Shown one piece after another: positions 8,627-18,387 of a DNA stretch of 23,126 nt. The position numbers and the translations under genes were made by a program. The stretch comes from Mastigamoeba balamuthi (lineage: Eukaryota > Evosea > Mastigamoebida > Mastigamoebidae): positions 518,095 to 541,220 of the forward strand of contig CACRSC010000009.1 in assembly GCA_902651635.1 (NCBI GenBank), read 5' to 3'. Each line of letters begins with the position of its first letter. Positions within the stretch are counted from its first letter, which is position 1. A model generated the notes under the pieces. It ran no database searches, had not been told where the DNA came from, and saw nothing but the letters and a program-made list of their open reading frames with translations.

Positions 8627-9753
8627 TTAATTGTGTTCAACTGCGTGCTCCAGCACGCTCTCAGTCTGTGCCGCTGGCGGGGTGGCGGGGTCGGGGTCGG
8701 GGGTGCCGACGTGCGCCGAGGGCCTGTCGAGCCACGCCATGATGTCGGCCGCGGGCTTGGCGTCCTCTGTGCAGGCCCTGAGCGCCGCGAGGACGTCCCC
8801 GCGGTCGCTCTCCGCGGCCCCGAACGTCTTCTCGACGCAGACGACGGCCTCGAGGCGCCCCGACAGCGCCGCCTCCAGCAGCGCGCCGCACAGCCTGGCG
8901 TCGTCGGCGCCCAGGGCGAACCGCTTGGCGGCCCACGCGATGGCCTCGACGTGGCCGCCCGCGCACGCGGCCTTGAGCAGCACGCAGCACGCGCGCCGCA
9001 CGTCGTCGGCCGCGAGCGCGTGCAGGTCCGCGAGCCACGCGGCGACGTCGACCCTGCCGGCCCTCAGCGACCGGGCGACGGGGCCCCGCGAGGAGCAGAG
9101 CCACGTGCGGTCGCCCAGCTGCGCGCGGCCCGAGAGGAACCGCACGAGCTCGAGGTCCCCGGCCGCAGCGGCCTCGCAGACCGCGGGCGCCAGCTCGTCG
9201 CCCGCGAGGCCAAAGGCCTCGACGAGCCACCGCACGGCGTCGGGGCGGGCGGCCCTGGAGGCGGCAGCGAGGGCGTCGAGGGCGCAGGCGCGGCCGAGGG
9301 GCAGCGCGGGCAGAGCGAAGCGGTCCGCGAGCCACTGGGCGACGCCCAGCGGGGCCATCGCGCAGGCGGCACGCAGGGCCCCCGAGCCCGCCACGTCCGA
9401 CGCCCCCAGGCCGTACTCCTGCACCAGGTACTGCGCCAGCTCCGCGTGGCCCCCGGCGCAGGCCAGCGCCAGCGCGTCCGCGGCCGCCTCCCGGTCATCT
9501 GCAGGCAAGGAGGGGCTCAGAGGGCAAAAAGATGGACGCGCGGGGATTCGAACCCCTGACCTCTGGGGTTGAGCGCGAATCGCGCTGTGAGGTACTGCGT
9601 GATGGCGAGGCTGCCGGCCGCGGCGCAGGCGTGCAGGGGCGAGGGCCGCAGCGCGCGGACGTCGTCGTCAGTGAGCGGGTGCGTGAGGCAGAGGCTCTGG
9701 ACGTGGGGCAGGTCGCCCCGCTGGCACGCGGCCACCAGCTCCTCCACCGCCAT
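8627..9753 (-). CDS. Ankyrin-type repeat protein, two exons
   Basis: Model: exon 1 complement 9561-9753, exon 2 complement 8627-9498, giving 354 residues. The junction joins ARFALNPR to DDREAAADALALACAGGHAELAQYL, which restores a full repeat (quoted in parts). The protein is made of degenerate ankyrin-like units of the amoebal/giant-virus style: WLV-x-RFGL, then D-x-A, then LxxACxxGHxELAQYLV. Examples are AVRWLVEAFGLAGDELAPAVC and AIAWAAKRFALGADDARLC. Such proteins are protein-interaction scaffolds, and no catalytic domain, signal peptide or TM helix is seen. The 5' portion could include a short N-terminal F-box-like helix (MAVEELVAACQRGDL), but this is too short to call. It converges with the GP63-like gene, with 225 bases between stops. 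Its start faces the cysteine peptidase gene across a 490-base divergent region. Stop is TAA. The intron is unusual and listed separately. Confidence 0.78.
9499..9560 (-). other. 62-base intron resembling a tRNA 3' half
   Basis: On the minus strand this intron starts GTCAGG at 9560 and ends CTGCAG at 9499. Its first half contains a perfect B-box/T-arm (GGGGTTCGAATCCCC), then CGCGTCC plus A as an acceptor-like 3' strand ending at 9533, then TTTTT (9530-9526) like a Pol III terminator. The exon sequence just upstream (CCAGAG) continues the resemblance into a variable-loop position. No matching 5' acceptor, D-arm or anticodon arm is found within the 73-base span, so it is not a complete tRNA gene. 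Confidence 0.65.
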
Positions 9754-10243
9754 CTCCTTGACGGCGGGCCTGCGCGATTACGGCGGGCGGGGCCCTCAGC
9801 AGCGGTAATCGCGCGGGGGCGCGGGTGCCCCGAGCGGCGGTGGGGACTACGCACGACAATTCGTTGCCCATCCCTGAAGCGAAAAACAAAACTCGCCGGA
9901 GGGGGTGCGCGCAAGATCTGTGTCCCCCCGCTGCCCGAATCTGAAGACGAATAGTCAAACCCGGTCAGGTGCCAGCACTCCCCTTCTCAAGCACGACTGC
10001 CGGCCACATGAAGGGGTGGGAGACCCGCGGGCCACGCGGACTGGGATTATGAGCCGGTTATCGGAATGGCCGGTTTTTGGCGGTTTTCCGGCTTATGCAA
10101 CACGTCACGCCCAGGGGCAGATCGTTATCTGAAGGTTTGCGATTACCGGAATACGTGGTTGTTCCTGTTATCGTAACCGCCAAGATCAAAACCGAGGTCT
10201 GGCCGGATCTTACCGGTCAGAAACACAGCAAGCAGCACACAAA
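9754..10243. promoter_or_regulatory. Divergent promoter region between ankyrin and peptidase genes
   Basis: About 490 bases between two divergent start codons. A 10-base inverted repeat, GCGCGATTAC at 9772-9781 and its complement at 9805-9814, lies 19-61 bases upstream of the ankyrin start. The same core, GCGATTACCGG, recurs at 10139-10149, about 95 bases upstream of the peptidase start. Related TTATCG or TTACCG strings recur between 10055 and 10215. I infer a shared factor-binding motif. No reading frame here resembles a known protein. Confidence 0.4.
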
Positions 10244-12149
10244 ATGGCAAGGTGCCTTCTCAGCGTGGCCCTGGCGGTCCTGATCGCCAGCGGAGTGCGC
10301 TCTGCAATCGACCCGATCCGCCCGCCCCTTTCCAACATCGAATTCGTGCGCCCCAACAGGCCTACCAGCACCAAGTCACACCCCCCTGTGACCTTACTGC
10401 CCCCCGCTGTCAACCCCCAGAGCAACTTCAAAGTCGCCTTCAACAAGGTCTATGCTACGGAGCAGGAGGGTACAGGCATCTGGGCCAGCACCACAGGCAC
10501 TGACACCGCATGCAGAGACGTTCCGCAGGGGTGTCTTCGCCAGCACGCTGCAGCAGATCGACAGGCTGCGCCTCGAGCAGCCAGAGGCCACCTTCACTGT
10601 CAACGAGGTCCTCGTCCCCCGCGGCCCTCCCTCCGGTGGGGGCCTTCTGACACCCACTGGTGCACACAGTTCTCCGACATGACCGACGACGAGTTCGAGG
10701 CGCAGTACCTCTCCGACATCCCCGAGTCCGACAACGACACGGACCTCTTCTTCGCTCCCGTCGTCCCCGAGAAGGACGGCATCGACGGCGTCGTCCGGCC
10801 CATCAGGCCCCTCAGGCCCATCATCCCACCTGTCGACCCCATCATCGTGGACGCCGGGGACATCGTCATCAGGCCCACCGTCGTCCCCCGGGCGCTGCCC
10901 GAGTCGTACAGCTCACCTTACGTGACGCCCGTTAAAAGCCAGAGGGGCTGCGGCTCCTGCTGGGCCTTCGCGGCCGCGGCTGTCGTCGAGCACGCGTGGA
11001 ACAAGGCCAATGGCGTGAACCTGTCGCTCTCGGTCCAACAGATCCTCGAGTGCACCAACGGCACCTGCAAGGGCGGCAAGCCCTCTGCGGCCCTCGAGTA
11101 CGTCCTCGGCGTCTCGCGCGTGGGCGGGGGCCTCATGCTGAGCAAGGACTATCCGTACACGGCCTCGGACGACGGCGTCTGCAACGCGCAGGGCTACAGG
11201 GCAGCGGCGTCGATCGCCGACTACGGGCGCACGACGAGCGACGAGGCCGTCGACATGCCGCGGGCGCTGGTAGCCCACGGCAGCCTGGCCGTGGCCCTCA
11301 ACGCCAAGCTGCTCAAGTCGTACCACGGGGGAGTCGTCCGCGGCACGGCGGCCTGCGACAAGAAGGTCAACCACGCGGTGACCATCACGGGCTACACGAG
11401 CGACCACTGGATCGTCAAGAACTCGTGGGGCAGCAGGTGGGGCGAGGGCGGCTACTTCCGCATCAAGCGCGGCACCAACGCCTGCCGCATCGCCAAGGCC
11501 GGCGGCGTGTGGGCCACGTCGACCACCTGCGGCATTCGCTCGGGCTTCGCGTGCGCGTACGGGTCCGAGTTCGGCAACGACGGCAACTGGGGCTCGTGGG
11601 GGTCGCTGGCCATGTGCCCCACGGGGACCTTCGCCACGGGGGTCGTCACCAAGAGCCTCGGGCCGCAGGGCAGCGGCGACGACGTGGGCCTCACGGGCGT
11701 GCAGCTGCTGTGCGGGAGGGCGTTCTTCTCGGGCCCCACGTCGCTCGTGGCCGCGCAGGGCACGTGGGACGAGCGCTACGAGTGCCCCGCGGGCTACTAC
11801 GTCACCGACATCTCCGTTATGTTCCAGAGCCCCGTCGGCCCCGGCGACGACACGGCCGCCAACAGGATCCGCGTGCGCTGCAGGAACGACAGCGGGGCGC
11901 TCTTCCCCCTCCTCGGCGAGCCCAATTCCAAGTGCGCCCTTGTGATCCCCCGGGACGAGCCGCTGACTTAGTTTTTGGGTGTTCGGTCTGTGCAGGACAT
12001 CGTGGGGGACGTGGACTCCGTGGTACTCGTGCCCCAGCGGGTGGGTCGTCGCGGGGCTCCGCACGAGGGTCGAGAGCGATCAGGGGACACGCGACGACAC
12101 GGCCCTCAACGCCGTCCGCGTTCGCTGCGTGAGGATCAGCCCTCTCTGA
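10244..12149 (+). CDS. Papain-family cysteine peptidase fused to VMO-I-like domain
   Basis: Model: exons 10244-10469, 10516-10607, 10670-11931 and 11996-12149, giving 577 residues. A signal peptide (about 1-21) precedes a Pro-rich spacer. Splicing of two tiny introns restores an I29 inhibitor prodomain (YATEQEETFRRGVFASTLQQ, then TFTVNEFSDMTDDEF). A second Pro/Ile-rich hinge follows (RPIRPLRPIIPP). The C1A peptidase domain has oxyanion Gln and catalytic Cys203 in SQRGCGSCWAF, His341 in VNHAVTITGY and Asn357 in KNSWGSRWGEGGYF. The C-terminal 165 residues carry three repeats like vitelline membrane outer layer protein I (beta-prism): GNWGSWGSLAMCPTG, then GTWDERYECPAGY, then GTWTPWYSCPSGW, with GDD-x-G/A-x-x-x-I/V-x-C endings. 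The third repeat lies in exon 4, after a GTGCGC...CAG intron whose retention stops the frame at 11971. It is probably secreted or lysosomal, autoactivated by prodomain removal, with the VMO-I part binding glycan. Confidence 0.85.
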
Positions 12150-12637
12150 GGGTCCGAATGAACACCCCCGCCCTCACAAGAAAGTGGAAAAACAATTCGC
12201 TCGTGGGCGGAGGTGCCCCCACCGCCTGTAAACAGCCACGGCGCGCACCTCTGGGAGGCGGAGAAGAGGGGCCACGTGCACTTCCGCCAGGAAGACCCGG
12301 CTCGCCCAGAGCAATTCGCTTTGGGGTGCACGCTGGAAAAGCAGTCGATTTCGGTATTTGTTTTGTCTCAAAAATGAAATTGCACCCGCCAAACACAACG
12401 GGAGAGCCACGGCAGCGCCACGCCGGCTGCACAGCAGGCACGCCATCGACCCCCACGCCGAGCGCTGCCCGCCCCCCCGAGCACTGCACCACCACCCCCG
12501 GGAAATCGGCTCCTGAGAGATTTCACCCCGCACTGGACTGTGGGGACTGTACTTACTGCACAAACGGCACACCGGGCACAGGCACAGGGGGCGATATCCA
12601 AGATACGGCATTCGGAAAGAGAACCGCCAACCGCAGT
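12150..12637 (+). other. Intergenic region upstream of ankyrin-ART gene
   Basis: About 488 bases without a supportable gene. It likely holds the peptidase 3' UTR and the promoter and leader of the ankyrin-ART gene. The open frame entering from upstream is low complexity and unlike any family. Nothing else recognised. Confidence 0.45.
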
Positions 12638-15600
12638 ATGGACCCAGCAGTGGCCGCAGCAGCGGACCTCGTGGCCGCGGCGGCACGCAACGACGCGCCG
12701 GCGGTGACGCGCCTGCTGCTCGCGCACGCGGGGCTCGCGCAGGCGCCGGCGCCCGACGGCGTCCCCGCGCTGTGGGCGGCCCTCGAGTCGCGCAGCTCGC
12801 AGGCAGCGCTCGCCCTCGTCTCGGCGGGGGCCGACCCGGACCTGCAGCCCGAGTGGGCGCAGGCCTCGCCGCTGTCGATGGCCCACGCGTGCGGGGCCGT
12901 CCGCGCGCTGGTCTCCGCGGGCGCCGACGTGCGCGGGGACCCGGCCGTCGAGACGCCGCTCTACGTCGCCTGCGCGCAGGCGCTGCCCGACAGCGTCAGC
13001 GTCCTCGTCGACGCCGGCGCCCCCGTCTCGGCCCGCACGGGGCGCTGCGCCCGCGGCGAGCCGCTGGTCGCGGCCTGCGCGTGCGGCGACGTGGCCGTCG
13101 TCCGCAGGCTCGTCCGCGCGGGCTGCGCCGTCGACCCCGACGTCACCGCGGGCGCCTGCGCAGAGTCGATCAGCTCACGCGACTCGGCCGCGCGGGCGGC
13201 GATGGCGGCCAGCGCGCTCGTAGCAGCAGCCGAGCGCTCGCACGTGGACGTCGTGCACCAGCTGCTCGTCGCGGGGGCCTTTGTAGACGCGCGGGCGGGC
13301 AACAGCCAGACGGCCCTCTACGCCGCCAGCCGCGCGGGCAGCGAGTCGACCGTCGCCCTGCTGCTCACCGCCGGCGCAGACGTCAACGCCGCGTGCACCG
13401 ACGCCGGCGAGACGGCGCTCTACGCGGCCAGCAGCTGCGGGCACGCGGCCATCGTCAACCTGCTGCTGGGCGCCCGCGCGGACGTCGAGGCCCGCGGGTA
13501 CTACGGCACGGGGCCCACAGCGATCTACGCCGCCTGCGAGGCGGGGCACGCGGACGTCGTCAAGCTGCTGCTGGGCGCCGGGGCCTCGCTGCGCACGGCC
13601 AACGAGTCGCCCGAGAGCCTGCGCGGCGTCATGCTGGCCGGCAGCGACGTGTTCGGGCTCGACGGCGTCGACTTCACGCCGCTGGTCATCGCCTGCCGCA
13701 ACGGCTACGAGGCCGTCGTCGCCGAGCTGCTGCACGTGGGCTCCGCGGGCGAGATCTCGCCGGCAGACTCGGCGGCGGCGTTTGTGTTCGCGGCGGTCGG
13801 CGGGCACATGAGGATCTGCGAGATGCTGGCAGACGTGGGCACCGTCTGCCCCCCAGTCTTCAAGGCCAACGTCAAGGAGGCCATCGGAAAGGTCCCCAGC
13901 CCTCCCCTGCTCTCCGCTTCTTCTCTCTGCACTCCCCGTTCTCTCTCTCTTTCTCATGGCACTCGTCCATACGGGCACAATTGACCTCTCCGACTCACGC
14001 GTTTCTGGTCCTGGGGTACAGGCGGCGCTCAAGGCGCTGCGCAAGAGGGCCGAGAAGTACAGGCTGGCGAGGGCGACAACGGGCGCCATCGGTGGCGAGG
14101 GCGCGCCCACATTCAACAGCGGCAGCAACCGCACGGCCAACATAGTGCGCTTCGGCACCCTGCACCTCGCCTGCATCGTCGGCAACACCGATGTCATCGG
14201 CAGCCTCCTGCGCTACGGCGAGGACCTCGAGGCCGAGAGCAACGACAAGTACACAGGCACGCTACCCCTCCTCTTCCCTCTTCGTGTTTTGATGCTTCTC
14301 TCGCGTCTGCTGACGCGCTCATGGGAGCTCTGTCTTCCCCGCCGTCTCTCTGGACGTTTCCTGACGCGTCCTTGACACGAAACAAACAGCGCTGATACTC
14401 GCGTGCCACTACGGACACGTGGACGCCGTCGAGATTCTGCTGTCGTCCGGGGCCTCGCCCGAGCACTGCATGCGGACGACGGGCGACACGCCGCTGCACG
14501 TGGCCGCGCGCACGGGCAACGCGGCCGTCGCCAAGCTGCTGCTCAAGTGGCACACGCAGCACTCGCCGACGAACAAGCTCGGGCAGACGCCGCTGCAGGT
14601 CGCCTGCGAGCGCGGGCACGCGGCCGTCGCCGACTGCCTCGTGCGCAGCGGCGCCAGCGTCGACTACGTCAACGTCTTCGGCGACACGTCGCTGCACCTC
14701 GCGAGCCGCAGGGGCCACGCAGAGGTCGTCAGCGTCATCGCCGAGTGCAGCTCCGCCGTCGACGCGCGCAACGTGGCCGGGGCGACGCCGCTGTTCCTCG
14801 CCGTGCAGGGCGGGCACGTCGACGCGGTCAACCTGCTCGTGGCGGCCGGCGCGGCCGTCGACCAGTGCGTCGAGTCGGACGGCAACTGCGCGCTGCACGT
14901 CGCGTGCCACCTGGGCAGCGCGGAAATCATCTCGCGTCTGCTCTGCGGCCCCGACTCCAACATCTACGTCAAGACCAGGTGCTCTCCCCCCTTCGTGCCT
15001 TGCCACCGGGTCTCTTTTGTTGCCTGCGTCTCTCGTCTTCTCTCTGCCGCCTCTTAGCGTCCTTGCCCGTTGGCTCGCCTGCGCCTGCCTCTGACTGCTG
15101 TGCCTGCCATCGATGCCTCCAGGAACAAGAGCGGGGCGACGGGGCTGTACATCGCAGCAGAGATGGGCCACCTCGAGGCCGTGCACCGCCTGATCGAGGC
15201 GGGCGCAGACGTCGAGGAGGCCGCCGGCAACTCGCTGAGCCCACTGATCGCGGCCACGCGCGCGGGCCACGTCGCCGTCGCCGAGGCGCTGCTCAGGGCC
15301 GGCGCCCCCGCCGACTACGGGGACAAGCACGGCGACACGGCGCTGCACTACGCCAGCAGGCTGAACCTCAAGGGCGCCGCGCTGCTGCTGCTCGAGCACG
15401 GCGCCTCTGTCGACGCCGAGAACGCGTTCGGCGCGACCCCGCTCTACGGCGCGGCCGCGTGCGGCAACGTAGAGCTCGTCGACGTGCTCGTCGCGCACGG
15501 GGCGCAGGTCGACCGCGAGGCCGCGTGCGGGGGCGGCGCGACGCCGCTGGTCTACGCGTGCATGCGCGAGGGCAACGCCGAGGCCATCGCGGCGCTGGTG

Positions 15601-17046
15601 CGCCACGGGGCCGCCGTCGACAGGCCGCGGAGGTCCGACGGCTACACGGCGCTGCACGTGGCCAGCAGGGTCGACCACCGCAACGTCGCGCAGCTCGTCG
15701 AGTGCCGCGCAGACGTCAACGCCGTCGCGGCCGACGGGTACACGCCGCTCGTCGTCGCCGGCGTCAACGAGGACCGCGAGTCGTGCGCGCTGCTCGTCAG
15801 CGCCGGCGCCCGCGTACCGCAGCAGCTCGTCGCGCTGATGCGCGAGTGCCTCGGCGAGACCTTCTGGGCCTCGCTCAACGCCAAGGTCCTCTCCTCCAAG
15901 CCCTCCTCGCTCGGCTCGCCGCCCGCGCCGCCCCCGCCCTCGCGAATGCCGCTGCCGCCCCCGGAGGCCCTGCCACTGCCGCTGCCGCTGCCCGCGGAGC
16001 CCCCACTGGGCCCCGGGCCCAGGAAGCCGCTGCCCAGGCCCCCGGTCAAGGCCGCGAGCGGGTCGCCGCCGCCGGCGCAGCCGCCGCAGATGCCGGGCAA
16101 CCCGACGCTGGCGCTGGGCGCGTGCTGCCCCAGCAAGCAGCTGCCCGTCGTGCCGGGCAGCCGGGGCAGCGGGGGGATCAAGGAGTGCAGGCTGTGCGAC
16201 GCCACGCAGGTCAACAGCAGGCTGGGCAGGCTCGGCGAGCTCTCCAAGCTCTTCGGCACCGACTGCGAGGCCCCCACGCTGCTGCAGGCCGCGCTCGACG
16301 CCGAGGTCCCCGACGCTGAGAACGTACGCAGTCCCGCACAGCCCCCAGAGAGAGGAGAGAGTTCCGCGACTCACTACTCTGTCCGCAGGTCGTCGCAGAG
16401 TGCACGAAGCTCGGCGAGAGCGTTGCGGCGACGCTCGCGGGAGAACTGACGGCGCAGGACGCGGCGGCCATCGCGCTGTACTGCCACGAGATGGCCGACG
16501 CCGCGAGGACGCCGTGCAGGGCGATCAACGTGGCGCTCAACGACAGGAACCTGCAGCGCCTGCGCGGGGTGCGCGGGCTGCTGCTGCTCTTCCTGCGCGC
16601 GCTGCGGCGGCTGCCGAGGGTGCGCAGGGGCGCCCTGCACAGGTGCAGCGTCGTGCGCGACGTCGCTGCCGCCTACGCGGTGGGCTCCGTCGTCGTGTGG
16701 AACACGTTCTGCTCTACAACTGAGGACGGGGACGCCGCAGAGGCCCTGCTGGGCGGCCGGCCTGGCGTCCTGTTCCGCATACACGGGGCCAGTGGCTACA
16801 ACATCAAGCCCTTCAGCTCGATACACACGGCAGACGGTGAGATCCCTTCTCTCGCTTCTCGAACCTCTGGAGCAGCGACTGACGAGGGGTTGCGGCTCAG
16901 AGATCGTCCTGGAGCCTGGAGCCGAGTTCACTGTGAAGGAGGTGAGCGTCAAGGGGAACCACCATGTAGTGGACCTCGAGTACATCCCGAGAGAGCAGAT
17001 GTTTCTGGAGAAGATTGTGCCCGCGCTGGGCCCTGCGGCCACCTGA
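12638..17046 (+). CDS. Ankyrin-repeat protein with C-terminal ADP-ribosyltransferase domain
   Basis: Model: exons 12638-13891, 14022-14256, 14390-14978, 15123-16323, 16389-16836 and 16901-17046, giving 1290 residues. Residues about 5-935 are more than twenty ankyrin repeats (for example TALYAASRAGSESTVALLLTA). A Pro-rich linker (about 950-1015) and a short Cys-containing segment (KECRLCDATQ) follow. From about 1090 on, the protein resembles arginine-type mono-ADP-ribosyltransferases, with the R-S-E order: Arg1178 in LHRCSVV, then YAVGSVVVW, the STT of FCSTTEDG (1202-1204), then LFRIHGASGYNIKPFSS, then ADEIVLEPGAEFTV. Catalytic Glu would be Glu1243. The usual first Glu of the E-x-E turn is Ala here. 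No signal peptide is seen, so it is probably cytoplasmic, with ankyrins selecting targets. Intron 2 (14257-14389) starts GCACGC; the other donors are GTCCCC, GTGCTC, GTACGC and GTGAGA. Junctions restore ankyrin or ART sequence. Confidence 0.85.
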
Positions 17047-17323
17047 GAGCAGTCGCGGAATCGCTCTTGAGGTACTCGGAATCACAACGCCTTTGCGTCG
17101 CGGTGGACAATGCCACCACTCACTCCTTGAATTGCATGCAACACAATCCCTTGAAACTTTTTAGTGTCGTCTACAAACAATACACAACCATTTTGATTGT
17201 CTACCACCCTTGGAAGCAAAGGCAAGTCAGACAACGAGGGGGAAATGGCATTGGAAAGAAGAATTGGAGAGCAGAGAGCTATTTCTTTCCTTCAGTTTTC
17301 CGGGGAGCGCGGTAGTTCACGGC

Positions 17324-18120
17324 TTACTCGTCCAGCTTGGTGACCGCAATGCTGCTCATACTCAGCAAGGGCAGCGCGAAGAGGAGCGCCAACAGCGCGT
17401 ACAGCGAGAGCAGCAGCGAGCCTGTGCATAGAAGAAGCAGTGCAGCCATCGACAGCACCAAAATAAACAGCACAGTGTGCAGAGGGCCATTCCTGACCAT
17501 CATGCAGCCCAGCACCTCTTGCAGAGCTGCGTTGACAGCATCCTCTACCACCCGCGAGCACGCAACCCACGCCCCGTGTGGCACTTGTGCCTCAGCCATA
17601 GCCGAGGGTAGAAGAGGAAGGCCGCGCAGGTGAGCGCCCACGAGACACGCGGCAGTGATCGCGGCCAGCACTACCAGTGTCGTGGCGAGTACTATCGCTG
17701 GGAAGCACAGCATCCAGTACACGACGGCGAGCAGCGACAGAGTGCAGCAGCTCGTCGCGGGGCACTTCCAGGTGAACAGCGCTGCTGTCCTCTGAGCCAG
17801 GGCCCCGCAGATCGGCCGCTCGTGTTTTGGACTGGCACTGCTGCTGTCTGTTAGTCCACCACTCTTCATGTGGGGCTGTACATGCGAGAGGTGCTGTGGG
17901 CCTGAGGACCACGGGGCCGTATTGGCGTGGCCTGCTGGTCTGTGGCCTCCACAGATCTCCATTTAGCGGACCCCAAATCCTGCGGGAGCGGGCCTTCGGA
18001 GAGGAACCGCGACGGGCTCCAACTGCTGTCGGGACTTGGGGGCGCCTGGCGGGTGAAGAGGCGGAGCGGAGAGAGGCCGGGTGGCGAGATCTGTCCGCTG
18101 CTGCTGCTTCTGCTCCTCAT
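17324..18120 (-). CDS. Multi-pass membrane protein (copy A), function unknown
   Basis: Model: exon 1 complement 17972-18120, exon 2 complement 17324-17843, giving 222 residues. The 128-base intron starts GTCCGC and has CTAAC before its acceptor. The N-terminal 75 residues are Ser/Pro-rich and polar (MRSRSSSSGQISPPGLSPLR). Two long hydrophobic blocks follow: LSLLAVVYWMLCFPAIVLATT running into VVLAAITAACLVG, and later VLFILVLSMAALLLLCTGSL running into LYALLALLFALPLL. That suggests four TM helices. A conserved amphipathic stretch, VPHGAWVACSRVVEDAVNAA, lies between. The start is supported by copy B at 20056, which shares the SFH-x-M-x-SRS context. An unspliced frame from 17962 (212 residues) is a plausible alternative. 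I do not recognise the family. It converges with the ankyrin-ART gene (277 bases between stops) and diverges from the PPxY protein gene. Confidence 0.6.
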
Positions 18121-18150
18121 CACGTGAAACGAGGTAGTCAGTTTGGGCAA

Positions 18151-18174
18151 AGATCAAACACGGAACCAGCAGTG
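18151..18174 (-). promoter_or_regulatory. Conserved 5' element of membrane-protein gene, copy A
   Basis: The plus-strand block GATCAAACACGGAACC, followed by AGCAGTG, lies 31-54 bases upstream of the copy A start. It is nearly identical in copy B (20097-20120), although sequence beyond it has diverged completely. This suggests a retained promoter or leader element. Confidence 0.4.
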
Positions 18175-18387
18175 ATGACGCAAACCTCCAAAATATCGGA
18201 GATAAGAGTACCTCGTGACACAATCGGCATGCCACGCCAGTCACGTGTATAAGCGACTGCGCTGAACCGCAAAGGCGCTCCGATATCTTTTGAGTCACTG
18301 AGCCGAAACAGTAGAAATCAGCGCGAGTTCTCCAGTTTCGTTATTTGGACAAGCAAGCAGCAGACCAGTAGCGGTGGTTGGTTCACA

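Larger units (their letters stand above)
16708..18174. repeat. Segmental duplication, unit A
   Basis: Spans the ART-domain end of the ankyrin-ART gene, its 3' flank, and the minus-strand membrane-protein gene with its 5' flank. The same order and orientation recurs at 19168-20120. A 20-base identical block marks the start (16768-16787 equals 19211-19230). Further matches are GAATTGCATGC in the 3' flank, AGAAGCAAAGGC-type sequence, and most of the membrane-protein gene. Confidence 0.8.

Noticed and set aside
9473-9479. Permuted tRNA, with a GGACGCG 5' acceptor strand downstream on the minus strand
   Set aside because: The seven bases complement the acceptor, but what follows is ordinary ankyrin coding sequence (ADALALACAGG) with no D-arm or anticodon arm.
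9533-9605. A complete minus-strand tRNA ending at 9533
   Set aside because: The T-arm, 3' acceptor strand and terminator fit, but the 5' 40 bases give no acceptor complement to CGCGTCC, no D-arm and no anticodon stem, and they encode conserved ankyrin sequence.
10011-10053. 5S rRNA-like string GGTGGGAGACCC followed by GACTGGGATTA
   Set aside because: It resembles the 3' third of 5S rRNA only loosely. The 5' domain and internal control regions are absent from the preceding 90 bases.
10244-11971. Single-exon reading of the cysteine peptidase (575 residues)
   Set aside because: It loses the I29 prodomain, which appears in another frame at 10516-10607, and the third VMO-I repeat after 11996.
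17324-17962. Unspliced 212-residue frame (start MEICGGHRPAG) for membrane gene copy A
   Set aside because: Its N-terminus has no match in copy B, whereas the spliced model restores the SFH-x-M-x-SRS start shared by both copies. Kept as an alternative only.
1168-18290. CATATCT/GATATCT strings upstream of several genes as a core promoter motif
   Set aside because: Distances to the start codons vary from about 11 to over 100 bases, so no consistent position supports a core element.
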